A stretch of 36,062 nt of DNA from Burkholderiaceae bacterium (lineage in GTDB: Bacteria; Pseudomonadota; Gammaproteobacteria; Burkholderiales; Burkholderiaceae_E). The translations under genes were made by a program, and so were the position numbers. Where the stretch lies: contig JANJTK010000209.1 of NCBI GenBank assembly GCA_024711155.1, forward strand, positions 1-36,062. Direction: 5' to 3'. The notes under the pieces are model-generated. The model saw only the letters and a list, made by a program, of their open reading frames with translations, did no database searches and was not told where the DNA came from. Each line of letters starts with the position of its first letter. Positions within the stretch are counted from its first letter, which is position 1. This document shows positions 17,765 through 25,632 of the stretch, piece by piece.

Positions 17765-19351
17765 ATGAGCCGCCCGAATTTCCTGCTGTTCATGACCGAC
17801 CAGCAGCGCGCGGACCACGTCGGCGCCTACGGCAACCGCGTGGTGCGCACGCCGTCGATCGACGGTCTGGCTGAACGCGGGTGGACCGCCACGCGCTGCT
17901 ACGTCGCGTCGCCGATCTGCATGCCGAACCGCGCCTCGCTGATGACGGGTCGCATGCCGTCGGTGCACGGCGCGCGCCACAACGGCGTGCCGCTGCCGCT
18001 GTGCGAGCGCACCTTCGTCAAGCGACTGCGCGACGCGGGCTACGCGACGGCGCTGGTCGGCAAGGCGCACCTGCAGAACATCAGCGGACAGCGGGCCCTC
18101 TGGCCCGGAGCCCAGGATCCGCCCACCGAGGGCGAGGCGCGCCGGCCCGAAGCAGGCCGTTTCGACCAGGAGTGGGAGCCTTCGTGGCAGGCGGATCCGG
18201 CGTTCGACGTCGATCTGCCGTTCTACGGCTTCGACCACGTGCGACTGGCGATCAACCACGCCGACGTCGCCGGGGGACACTACCGGCGCTGGCTCGAACG
18301 CGAGCACCCGGAGGTCGCCGCGGTCACGGGTCCGGAACACGCGATTCCAACCCCGGCTTTCGAACTCGCCCGTGCGGGCCAGGCGTGGCGCACGCGCACG
18401 CCCGAGGCCCTGAGCACGACCTCGTGGGTCGCCGACGAGACCTGCAAGGTGCTTGCGGCACGCGCTGACGATCGGCGACCGTTCTTCGTGCAGTGCTCAT
18501 TCCCCGACCCGCACCACCCGTTCACGCCGCCCGGCCGGTTCTGGGACCTGCACGACCCCGAGGACATGGCGCTCCCGCCGTCGTTCGATGCGCCGGTGAC
18601 CGGTCCGCTGGCGCACCGCGCCTGGTTGCATGCGCAACGCGACGCTGGGCGCGCGGTCAAGCACACGCCGGCCCTGTTCGCCGCGACCGCGCGCGAGGTG
18701 CGCGAGGCGCTCGCGCTCAACTACGGTTCGATCGCGCACATCGACGAGGCGATCGGCCGCGTGCTGCGCAGCCTCGAGCAGCACGAGCTCGCGCGCGACA
18801 CGGTGGTGGTCTTCACCAGCGACCACGGCGACTACTTCGGCGATCACCAACTGCTGTGGAAGGGCCCGCTGCACTACCAGGGACTGACCCGCGTACCGCT
18901 AGTCTGGGCGGACCCCACCGGTGCGCGCGGCGGCGCGGCCGCGACGTCGGACCAGTTGTGCTCGACGCTCGACATCGCGCCGACCATCCTCGCGCGCGCC
19001 GGCCTGACGCTGCATCACGGCATCCAGGGCCGCTCGCTGCTGCCGGCGATCGACCGCGGCGCGGACCTCGGGCGCGATCATGTGCTGATCGAAGAGGAGG
19101 GGCAGCGCACGATGTTCGGCTTCCCCACGCGGACGCGCATGCGCACGCTCCAGACCCGGCAGCACCGCTTGAGCGTGTATCACGGCGTCCCGTGGGGCGA
19201 GCTCTACGACCTGCAGGCCGATCCCCACGAATGCCACAACCTCTGGGACGAACCCGCGGCAGCGCGGTTGCGTGACGAACTGCTGCACCGCCTGGTGCAG
19301 TCGATGATCGAGTACGCCAACGACAGCCCTGCGCCCACGGCGCTCGCCTGA
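17765..19351 (+). CDS. Sulfatase family hydrolase (formylglycine-dependent)
   Basis: A 528-residue alkaline-phosphatase-superfamily enzyme that cleaves sulfate esters, or in some relatives phosphonate or phosphate esters. NFLLFMTDQQRADHVG at the start holds metal ligand D12. The modification motif is C52-M-P-N-R56 in SPICMPNRASLMTGR, keeping the C-x-P-x-R core needed for conversion of Cys to formylglycine but with Asn for the common Ser. D353 and H354 in TSDHGDYFGDH, then LLWKGPLHYQGLTRVPL, complete the metal site. No signal peptide is seen, so it is probably cytoplasmic, as in choline-sulfatase and phosphonate monoesterase groups. It lies 47 bp before a Bug-type receptor gene and may act on the imported compound. 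No formylglycine-generating enzyme gene is present. Confidence 0.88.
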   Translation: MSRPNFLLFMTDQQRADHVGAYGNRVVRTPSIDGLAERGWTATRCYVASPICMPNRASLMTGRMPSVHGARHNGVPLPLCERTFVKRLRDAGYATALVGKAHLQNISGQRALWPGAQDPPTEGEARRPEAGRFDQEWEPSWQADPAFDVDLPFYGFDHVRLAINHADVAGGHYRRWLEREHPEVAAVTGPEHAIPTPAFELARAGQAWRTRTPEALSTTSWVADETCKVLAARADDRRPFFVQCSFPDPHHPFTPPGRFWDLHDPEDMALPPSFDAPVTGPLAHRAWLHAQRDAGRAVKHTPALFAATAREVREALALNYGSIAHIDEAIGRVLRSLEQHELARDTVVVFTSDHGDYFGDHQLLWKGPLHYQGLTRVPLVWADPTGARGGAAATSDQLCSTLDIAPTILARAGLTLHHGIQGRSLLPAIDRGADLGRDHVLIEEEGQRTMFGFPTRTRMRTLQTRQHRLSVYHGVPWGELYDLQADPHECHNLWDEPAAARLRDELLHRLVQSMIEYANDSPAPTALA

Positions 19352-19398
19352 GCCGACCACACCACGGCAGCCCGCCGATCCGAACGAGGAGACCCACA

Positions 19399-20394
19399 AT
19401 GAACGTTCACGACCGCAGCGCACCCCCGCGGCCCGGCCGCCGCTTCGCACTGGCCGCGCTCGCCGGGACGGCGCTGGGCGCCGCGCTGCCGGCACGCGCG
19501 CAGTCCTGGCCGGAGCGACCGGTGCGTGTCGTCGTCAATTTTCCGCCGGGCGGGCCGCTCGACGTGGTGGCACGCCTGGTCGCCTCGCACCTGAGCGCCA
19601 CGCTGAAGCAGCCGTTCGTGGTCGAGAACGTGGCGGGTGCGACGGGGCACATCGGCGCCGCGAACGCGGCACGCGCGCAGCCGGACGGCTACACCGTGCT
19701 GCTGAGCATCGACACGCCGTTCACCCTCTCGACAGCGCTCGGCACGACCACCACCTACAAGGCCGACGAGTTGAAGGTCGTCGCGACGATGGGGAGCGCT
19801 GGCAGCCTGATCGGCGTCCACGCGGGGGTCGGCGCCACGTCGCTGGGCGCCTTGATCGACCGTGCCCGCAGCCAGGAGATGACTTTCTCGACCGCCGGAA
19901 ACGCCAGCCCGGGCCACTTCGCTGCGCTGATGCTGGCCGACGCCGCCGGGGTGAAGATCAATCCGATCCACTACAAGGGCAACGCACCAGCCGTGATGGC
20001 GCTCGCCTCCGGCGAGGTGCAGGGAGGGGTTCTCGCAACGGGTGGCCTGCTGCCCCACATCAGGTCAGGCAAGGTGCGGGCGCTGGCCATTGCCGGATCA
20101 CGCCGCTCGATCGCGCTGCCCGACGTCCCGACGGCGGCCGAGGCCGGCCTCGGCGGAGTGAATCTCGAGACGTACTTCGTCGCGATGGTGCCGGCCGCGA
20201 CGCCGCCGCCGATTGTCTCCGCGCTGCAGGCGGGAATCGTCGATGCCCTCGGGCAGCAGGATCTGCGCGCGAGGCTGCAGGCGATGGATATCCACCCGGT
20301 GGCCGCAACCGGTGCTCAGGCGGAAGCGCAGTTGACGGCGGCACGCGAACGCTACGCGGCGATCGTCAGGCGCACCGGCATGAAGGCCGACTGA
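19399..20394 (+). CDS. Tripartite tricarboxylate transporter substrate-binding protein (Bug/TctC family)
   Basis: A 331-residue periplasmic receptor of the Bug family, which binds carboxylates and related anions and is greatly expanded in Burkholderiales. A cleavable signal peptide with RRFALAALAGTALGAAL and a site after PARA (about residue 34) is visible; the twin Arg makes Tat export possible. The mature protein begins with the family signature WPERPVRVVVNFPPGGPLD, followed by VVENVAGATGHIGA, FSTAGNASPGHFAALML and a conserved C-terminal lobe. GAGGAG lies 8 bases upstream of the ATG. No TctA/TctB membrane genes are nearby, so it is an orphan receptor, common in this family. It is probably cotranscribed with the sulfatase. 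The ligand is unknown. Confidence 0.92.
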   Translation: MNVHDRSAPPRPGRRFALAALAGTALGAALPARAQSWPERPVRVVVNFPPGGPLDVVARLVASHLSATLKQPFVVENVAGATGHIGAANAARAQPDGYTVLLSIDTPFTLSTALGTTTTYKADELKVVATMGSAGSLIGVHAGVGATSLGALIDRARSQEMTFSTAGNASPGHFAALMLADAAGVKINPIHYKGNAPAVMALASGEVQGGVLATGGLLPHIRSGKVRALAIAGSRRSIALPDVPTAAEAGLGGVNLETYFVAMVPAATPPPIVSALQAGIVDALGQQDLRARLQAMDIHPVAATGAQAEAQLTAARERYAAIVRRTGMKAD

Positions 20395-20416
20395 TCGGCG
20401 CGGCGCTTCGCCGGCC

Positions 20417-21142
20417 TCAGCCGGCCCGTGACGGTTCGCCCGCCGCCGCCGGCCTGACGACCTGCGTGTGCATCGGATAGTGCAGGTTGCCGCCGGTGAA
20501 CGGCGGGAAGCGCCGGAAGTCGCTGCGCAGCGCCGCGAGCGCGGGCGACGCCATCGCGGCGGTCAGCGCCTCGGCGCTGTCGAATACGAGTTTGTTGCGC
20601 TGGAAGTGCGACACGCGCTGCCAGGGCAGCGCGTCGCACCAGTCGAGGCGCGTGAAGATCTCGATCGCGCGCACGCCGGGCAGCGCAGCCATCAGGGGCG
20701 GATGGTGTGCAAGGTAGTAGCGCAGCCAGGCATTGAGGTCCGCCGGCGCGCCGGGGTAGTGTACGAGAAAGCTGCAAGCTGCGGTGGCGGTGGGCGCCGG
20801 CGGCGCGGGCACCGGGAACGACCGCGACCACATCGCCTGGTGGCGCACCGACGTGCCGGCGAGGCTCGGCCACGCGTGCGGCGCCGCCAGGACCGCAAAG
20901 GCTCCGTTGGCCGCGAGCGCGGCTTCGAGGCTCGCGAGGTCGCCGAAGTCTGCCTGGAGCGCGAGCCGGGGGGGCTCGCCGTCGCCGTCGAAGGGCGTGC
21001 GCGCTGCCGCCGGCGTGAACAGGTGCGCGCGCAACAGCCCGGGCGCATGCGCGAGCAACTCGCACAGTCGCGCGCGATCCGCGTCGGCGAGCGCGCCCGC
21101 TTCGCCGGCCGCCTCGAAGAAGGCGAACCACGCGAACGCCAT
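20417..21142 (-). CDS. EthD-domain protein
   Basis: A 241-residue protein. The C-terminal half (about 120-225) looks like an EthD/dimeric alpha-beta-barrel domain: CSFLVHYPGAPADLNAWLRYY, HHPPLMAALPGVRAIEIFT and FDSAEALTAAMASPALAALR. The N-terminal half has a similar strand-helix layout (FAWFAFFEAAG, LALQADFGDLASLEAAL), suggesting two fused ferredoxin-like repeats. EthD proteins assist cytochrome P450 or catalyse small isomerase, decarboxylase or monooxygenase steps, and their roles are rarely known. The start ATG (21142) overlaps the pyrD-like stop as TGATG, implying translational coupling, so it should act with that enzyme. No P450 is present in the window. Confidence 0.72.
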   Translation of the reverse strand: MAFAWFAFFEAAGEAGALADADRARLCELLAHAPGLLRAHLFTPAAARTPFDGDGEPPRLALQADFGDLASLEAALAANGAFAVLAAPHAWPSLAGTSVRHQAMWSRSFPVPAPPAPTATAACSFLVHYPGAPADLNAWLRYYLAHHPPLMAALPGVRAIEIFTRLDWCDALPWQRVSHFQRNKLVFDSAEALTAAMASPALAALRSDFRRFPPFTGGNLHYPMHTQVVRPAAAGEPSRAG

Positions 21143-22122
21143 CAGCCGGCCGTACTGGAAACCGCGTCGGCTTCCTGCCAGAGCGGTTCGCTCGCCGGCC
21201 ACTGCGGGTCGGCGGCCTCCGCGACGCGCACCGCGCCGGTCAGGTCGGCGACGCGCGACAGGCCGTGCCTGCGCAGGAACGCGGGCAGTGCGTCGATGAT
21301 GTCGACCATCGCGGCGGGCCGCACGAAGTTCGCGGTACCGACCTGCACGGCGGTTGCTCCAGCGAGCAGGTACTCGACCGCGTCGTCGACGTTCGCAATT
21401 CCGCCGCAGCCGACGATCGGCACCGACACCGCGCGCGCACACTGGTAGACCATTCGCAAGATGATGGGCTTGACCGCGGGGCCGGTGAGCCCGCCCATGA
21501 CGTTTCCGAGCCTGGGCCGGAAGGTCTGCACGTCGATGGCCATTCCGAGCAGGGCGTTGGCCACGACGAGTGCGTCGGCACCGGCCGCCTCGGCGGCGCG
21601 TGCAATCTCGGTAATGTCGCCGACGTTCGGAGTCAGCTTGGCCCAGACCGGGAGCGTGGTCGCCGCGCGAATGCGCGCGACGACGTTCTCGGTGTCGCGC
21701 GCGACCATTGCGAACGCGCGACCGTCCTCCTCGAGGTTGGGGCACGAGATGTTCGCCTCGATGGCCGAGACGCCCGCTACCGTCAGTCTTGCGGCCAGCG
21801 CCGCGAAGCCGTCGGCGGTGCTTGCCGAGATGCTGGCGACCAGCGGCGGGCGCGCGCCCGCGTAAGCAGGCAGGATCTCGGCGATGTAGTGCTCCGGGCC
21901 CTTCGACGGGATTCCGATCGAGCACAGCATGCCGCCGTTGACCTCGGCGACACGCGGCTGGGGGTTGCCGTGCCTGAATTCGGGCGTGATGGTTTTCGTC
22001 ACGAGCGCCCCGAGGCGGTCGAGGTCGAACACGCGCGCCATCGATTCGCCGAAAGTCCCGGAGGCCGGCATCACCGGGTTGGCCAGCACGAGCCCGCCGC
22101 ACTGCACACTCAGATCGATCAT
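21142..22122 (-). CDS. Dihydroorotate dehydrogenase class 1B-like FMN protein (substrate probably not dihydroorotate)
   Basis: A 326-residue FMN TIM barrel that aligns throughout with class 1B PyrD. It keeps the catalytic-loop cysteine C127 and flanking Asn residues in NISCPN (N124, N129), K43 in VTKTITPE, K162 in AKLTPNV, and the FMN phosphate loops VGCGGI and VQVGTANF. Two orotate-contact positions known from class 1 enzymes differ: the Asn of the usual GGMLNAIG is C67 (GGMLCSIG), and the Asn-Thr/Ser pair of INTLLGM is N189-A190 (ANALLGM). With a PyrK-like partner upstream (TGATG overlap), an EthD-like gene downstream, no other pyrimidine genes and a GntR-type operator, I infer a paralogue oxidising or reducing another compound. 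The family is certain; a true PyrD is the alternative. Confidence 0.85.
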   Translation of the reverse strand: MIDLSVQCGGLVLANPVMPASGTFGESMARVFDLDRLGALVTKTITPEFRHGNPQPRVAEVNGGMLCSIGIPSKGPEHYIAEILPAYAGARPPLVASISASTADGFAALAARLTVAGVSAIEANISCPNLEEDGRAFAMVARDTENVVARIRAATTLPVWAKLTPNVGDITEIARAAEAAGADALVVANALLGMAIDVQTFRPRLGNVMGGLTGPAVKPIILRMVYQCARAVSVPIVGCGGIANVDDAVEYLLAGATAVQVGTANFVRPAAMVDIIDALPAFLRRHGLSRVADLTGAVRVAEAADPQWPASEPLWQEADAVSSTAG

Positions 22123-23000
22123 CACAGCGTCTCCTGTACGTCGAATACGGGGCCGTCGATGCACACGCGCCGCGGCTCGACGCCCGCGGCGCCGCGGAAC
22201 ATCTTCACGCAGCAGAGGCACATGCCGATGCCGCAGGCCATCTGCTGCTCGAGCGCGACCTGCCCGGCGATCCCCGAGGCCCGGCAGAGTGCGCGCACGA
22301 TCGCCAGCAGACGGTTCGAACCGCAGGTCGCGATCAGGTCGCAGCCCTTGCGCCCGACCAGGTCGCGCAGAAGCGCCTCGACCCGCGCAGGGTCTGCGCT
22401 GCCGTCCTCGTCGGTGACGACGATCACTTCGGCGCCGACGCCGCGAAGATGTTCGACCGACATCGCGTAGTCCGCGCGTGCCGCGGACAGCACCGCGGTG
22501 ACCGCCATGCCCTGCGCGCACGCGGCCTCCGCGAGCGGGGCGAGCGTGGCCAACCCGACGCCGCGGCCCACAAGCACCACGTGGCGCCAGTCGGCCTGCA
22601 GTCGGAAGCCGCGCCCCAGCGGTCCGAAGACGTCGAGGCGGTCGCCGTGCGCCAGCCCGGCCAGCCCCTGTGTGCCGGTCCCGGCCACCTTGTAGAGAAA
22701 CGCGAGGTGCCCGGCATCGCGCACCACGCGGTAGACGCTCATCGGCCGTCGCAGGAAGTGCGTGCCCTGCCCCTGCCCCGGGCACAGGAGCTGGAAGAAC
22801 TGCCCCGGCGCCGCGTCGAGCAGCGCCGCTTCCGGCGCGGCAACCGTGAGCAGCCGATAGCGATCGTTGACGGCCCGGTGTTGCACGACCTCGCACAGCG
22901 CCGACACGGCGCGCCGCGGCGGGCTCGCCACCGCGCAGTGCACCCCCGGATGAGGCGCTTGCGCGGATGCGATCGGTTCGCTGGAGGCGGGCGCGTTCAT
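22122..23000 (-). CDS. PyrK-like electron-transfer flavoprotein (FAD, 2Fe-2S)
   Basis: A 292-residue reductase subunit of the ferredoxin-NADP reductase superfamily, which in the PyrDK complex carries electrons between the FMN of PyrD and NAD. After a variable N-terminus (about 1-30), the FAD domain has FLRRPMSVYR (R85-P-M-S), the NAD domain has VVLVGRGVGLATLAPLA, and the 2Fe-2S cluster ligands are C256, C261, C264 and C280 in the PyrK-type C-x4-C-x2-C-x15-C pattern. The length is slightly above usual because of the N-terminus. It is the first gene of a three-gene unit (pyrK-like, pyrD-like, EthD-like) with 1-nt overlaps, driven by a promoter at 23041-23080 that carries the shared palindrome. 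Confidence 0.9.
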   Translation of the reverse strand: MNAPASSEPIASAQAPHPGVHCAVASPPRRAVSALCEVVQHRAVNDRYRLLTVAAPEAALLDAAPGQFFQLLCPGQGQGTHFLRRPMSVYRVVRDAGHLAFLYKVAGTGTQGLAGLAHGDRLDVFGPLGRGFRLQADWRHVVLVGRGVGLATLAPLAEAACAQGMAVTAVLSAARADYAMSVEHLRGVGAEVIVVTDEDGSADPARVEALLRDLVGRKGCDLIATCGSNRLLAIVRALCRASGIAGQVALEQQMACGIGMCLCCVKMFRGAAGVEPRRVCIDGPVFDVQETL

Positions 23001-23040
23001 CAGCTGTCCAAAGTCGTCTTTCGCGAGGTTGTCCGGAAAG

Positions 23041-23080
23041 ATGGTCGACTATTTTTACTTCAGCGCTCTGCGTGCGTCAA
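23041..23080 (-). promoter_or_regulatory. GntR-type operator-promoter A (pyrK-like operon)
   Basis: On the minus strand: TTGACG (23080-23075), an 18-bp spacer, AAAAAT (23056-23051), then AGTCGACCAT (23050-23041). The 12-bp dyad ATAGTCGACCAT covers 23052-23041 with one mismatched pair and overlaps the end of the -10 and the expected start site. The sequence after the spacer is nearly identical to sites B and C, and the regulator gene is divergent and adjacent. Confidence 0.78.
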
Positions 23081-23168
23081 GCGCCGCACCAACGCGCCGG
23101 CCTCACACGAACGCGCGCGAATCTGTCAGCATGCGGGCCATCGCAGACGACGAACAGGTTCCGTGGAA

Positions 23169-23876
23169 ATGACGAATGCCCCAGGCAACGATGTCCGCAA
23201 CACCGGCGCGCCATCGGCGGTTCAGCGGGTGATCGATCTCGTGCTCGCGAGGATCCGTTCGGGCGAGTACGCGCCCGGCCAGATCATCGTGGCGCGCGAC
23301 CTGATGAGCGAGCTCGACCTGAGCAAGGCGCCGGTGCGCGAAGGCATTCACGTGCTGGTCGGCGAGGGCGTGATGGAACTCCTGCCGAATCGCTCGGCCA
23401 GGATCCGCAAGCTGTCCGCCAAGGACATGGTCGACTTCGCCGAATTCTGGGGGGCGATCGGGGGCCTCGGCATGCGCCTGGCCGCTGCTCATCTCGACCA
23501 CGGCGACAGCCGAAAAAGGGTCAGGGAGGCGCTTGCGCGCATCCAGGCGACCGGCCGGAATCGCGTGCCCTACGACTTCTTCATGGCCGTGGGACAACTG
23601 CACGCCACGCTCGCGGACATCTCCCGCAACGGGTTCATCCAGGAGTTCATCCGCGGCACGCACGTCGCGCATTTCTACCGCCACATCGAGCGCGGATTTC
23701 CGGGCGCGTACTGGGCGACGCACCTCACGGCATTCCGTCGGCTCGGCGAGGCGCTGCTCGCCGGGGACGGGGAGCGCGCCGAGCGCGTCTACCTGAAGCA
23801 CATGCGCTGGGCGGTCGCCCTGATGCGCCAGGGAGTGGGCACCGATGCGGGGGGCGGCGGGAACGGCCGCGCTTGA
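23169..23876 (+). CDS. GntR family transcriptional regulator (FadR/FCD-like)
   Basis: A 235-residue regulator. The N-terminal winged helix-turn-helix (about 15-80) reads AVQRVIDLVLARIRSGEYAPGQIIVARDLMSELDLSKAPVREGI split across two helices, with the hallmark S-K-A-P-V-R-E recognition helix and LLPNRSARI wing. The C-terminal all-helical FCD-like effector domain (about 90-225) is somewhat divergent: the usual metal-binding Asp/His set is only partly recognisable (HLDH, QLHATLADI, HVAHFYRHIE). FadR-group proteins bind TNGTNNACNA-type palindromes, and TGGTCGACCA at the three nearby promoters fits this. It lies divergent from the pyrK-like operon and directly upstream of the TRAP genes. It is probably a repressor released by the transported substrate or a product. 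Confidence 0.9.
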   Translation: MTNAPGNDVRNTGAPSAVQRVIDLVLARIRSGEYAPGQIIVARDLMSELDLSKAPVREGIHVLVGEGVMELLPNRSARIRKLSAKDMVDFAEFWGAIGGLGMRLAAAHLDHGDSRKRVREALARIQATGRNRVPYDFFMAVGQLHATLADISRNGFIQEFIRGTHVAHFYRHIERGFPGAYWATHLTAFRRLGEALLAGDGERAERVYLKHMRWAVALMRQGVGTDAGGGGNGRA

Positions 23877-23913
23877 CAATCGCGTATCGGTGTCGGCAAT
23901 AATAGTCGACCAT
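23873..23913 (+). promoter_or_regulatory. GntR-type operator-promoter B (TRAP transporter operon)
   Basis: TTGACA (23873-23878), a 19-bp spacer, AATAAT (23898-23903), then AGTCGACCAT (23904-23913). The dyad ATAGTCGACCAT spans 23902-23913. The -35 overlaps the TGA stop of the regulator gene. The leader to the dctP ATG is about 127 nt. Confidence 0.76.
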
Positions 23914-24036
23914 TCCGTCGCCAGTTCGTTGCCAACAGGCCGGCATGGTGGGGCGCAGAACATCGCCGTCCGCCCTCGAGTCCCGGCAGGGACGCGGCGT
24001 TTTCGGGGCCGGCGGCACACGCAACGGGAGACGACG

Positions 24037-25014
24037 ATGAGGAAGGCGTTCGGAGTTGTGATGGCGGCGGCGTTTTCGCTGTCGCTGCTGGCGGCAGGCG
24101 CGGCGAGGGCGGAGGTCACGCTGCGGGCCGTGGGTTTCATCCCGAAGAACCACCCGCTGCTCGCGCAGGCGCAGGCCTGGGTGAACGAGGTGAACACCAC
24201 GCTCAACGGCAAGCTCCGGATCAACTACGTCGGGGGGCCCGAAGTCATACCGGCCTTCCAGCAGGCGGGCGCGGTCGGCAAGGGGGTGGTGGACATCGCG
24301 TTCAACCCCACGGCCTTCTACCAGAGCACCTTCCCTGAGGCGGGCGCCTTCGTCCTGTCCCGCAAGAGCGTCACCGAGGAGCGGGTTCCGGGCGGGTTCC
24401 GCGACCACATGGTGGCCCAGCACGAGCGCCTGAACCTTCGCTACGTCGGCCGTGCGCTGTGGTCGCCGTTCTATTTCTGGACGACGAAGCCCGCCGACAG
24501 CCTCGCGTCGCTCTCGGGCCGCAAGCTGCGGACGTCGGCGCTCTACGACCGCTTCATGAAGGCGGTCAACGTGGTCCCGGTCACGATCCCCGAGGGGGAC
24601 ACGTACACCGCGCTCGAGGGCGGCACCGTCGACGGCTTCGGTTGGCCGCTCGCGGGCCCGCGCGAACGCGGCTGGACGAAGGTCGCGCGCCACGTGATCG
24701 ACCTGCCGTTCTTCGGCAGCAACAACGTGGTGATCATCATGAACCTCGACAAGTGGAAGGCGCTGCCGCCCGATGTGCGCGAGGCGATCGATCGCATCAC
24801 TGCGGCGTTCGAACCGAAGATGGTGGAGCACTACCGCAAGGCCGAGGCGGCGGAGTGGGCCGAACTCGAGAAGGCCGGCGTGGTCCGCACGAAGTTCCGC
24901 GACGAGGCCGACAACCGGCGCTTTGTCGACACGGCCTACGAGGTCGAGTGGAAGAACCTCGAGACGAAGATCCCGGCCGGCGTCGCCGAGCTGCGCAGGC
25001 TCACCGGCAACTGA
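24037..25014 (+). CDS. TRAP transporter substrate-binding protein (DctP family)
   Basis: A 325-residue periplasmic binding protein for an organic acid, working with DctQ and DctM in sodium-driven uptake. The signal peptide MRKAFGVVMAAAFSLSLLAA ends at an ARA-EV site (about residue 27). The mature protein shows the DctP layout: VVDIAFNPTAFYQSTFPEAGAF, the FYFWTTKPADSLASLSGRKLRT segment containing the conserved Arg that usually pairs with the ligand carboxylate, GTVDGFGWPLAGP, and NNVVIIMNLDKWKALPPDVREAI. GGGAG lies about six bases before the ATG. First gene of the unit dctP-dctQ-dctM-27023 gene behind operator B. The ligand cannot be named from sequence. Confidence 0.93.
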   Translation: MRKAFGVVMAAAFSLSLLAAGAARAEVTLRAVGFIPKNHPLLAQAQAWVNEVNTTLNGKLRINYVGGPEVIPAFQQAGAVGKGVVDIAFNPTAFYQSTFPEAGAFVLSRKSVTEERVPGGFRDHMVAQHERLNLRYVGRALWSPFYFWTTKPADSLASLSGRKLRTSALYDRFMKAVNVVPVTIPEGDTYTALEGGTVDGFGWPLAGPRERGWTKVARHVIDLPFFGSNNVVIIMNLDKWKALPPDVREAIDRITAAFEPKMVEHYRKAEAAEWAELEKAGVVRTKFRDEADNRRFVDTAYEVEWKNLETKIPAGVAELRRLTGN

Positions 25015-25124
25015 CCATTCTCCGCAGCCACCTGGCGGCAACGGTCGGCTGACCCCGTCGCGACGACGGGCGGCACGACCGCTGTCCTGGGGCGCGGATC
25101 CGCCATCGACGGAGCGCCCTGGCC

Positions 25125-25622
25125 GTGTTTCAGATCCTCGACCGCTGGCTGACGAAGGTGGAGGACTTCCTCGCCGCGCTCGGGATCGTGGGCTTGCTGG
25201 TCGTCATCGGCGCCGTGTGCGCAGAGATCATCCTGCGCACGTTCTTCTCGATGCCGCAGGTCTGGGTCACCGAATTCACGGAGTATGCGCTGCTCTACGT
25301 GACCTTCCTCGGCACCGCGTGGCTGCTGCGGACCAACGGTCACGTCGGAGTCGACCTGCTGGTCCATGCGGTGGGCGATCGGGCGGCGCTGCGACTCGCG
25401 CTCGCGAGCGCCGCGACCGGATTCCTGGTCACAGTCGTGCTGTTCGTCTTCGGCGTGCACACGACGATCGACCTGATGCGCAGCGGCGCTTACAAGCCGA
25501 CCGTGATGGAGTTCCCGACCTGGCGCGTGGTGGCGATCATCCCGGTCGGTTCTGCGCTGCTCGCGCTGCGCTTCCTGCATCGCTTCCTCGCGCTCGCGCG
25601 CGGCACGCTCGCGCCGCGATAG
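25125..25622 (+). CDS. TRAP transporter small permease (DctQ family)
   Basis: A 165-residue four-helix membrane subunit (helices about 15-38, 48-70, 90-112 and 130-150) that pairs with DctM. The family's RTFFSMPQVWVTEFTEYALLY region and LRTNGHVGVDLL loop are present. It starts with a GTG at 25125, with GGAG about ten bases upstream. A 110-bp gap after dctP contains no clear terminator. It ends 10 bp before dctM. Confidence 0.92.
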   Translation: MFQILDRWLTKVEDFLAALGIVGLLVVIGAVCAEIILRTFFSMPQVWVTEFTEYALLYVTFLGTAWLLRTNGHVGVDLLVHAVGDRAALRLALASAATGFLVTVVLFVFGVHTTIDLMRSGAYKPTVMEFPTWRVVAIIPVGSALLALRFLHRFLALARGTLAPR

Positions 25623-25632
25623 GGGATCTCGA

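Noticed and set aside
21142-23000. The pyrD-pyrK pair as pyrimidine biosynthesis genes
   Set aside because: Two orotate-binding positions are changed, no other pyrimidine genes are near, and the promoter carries the catabolic cluster operator.
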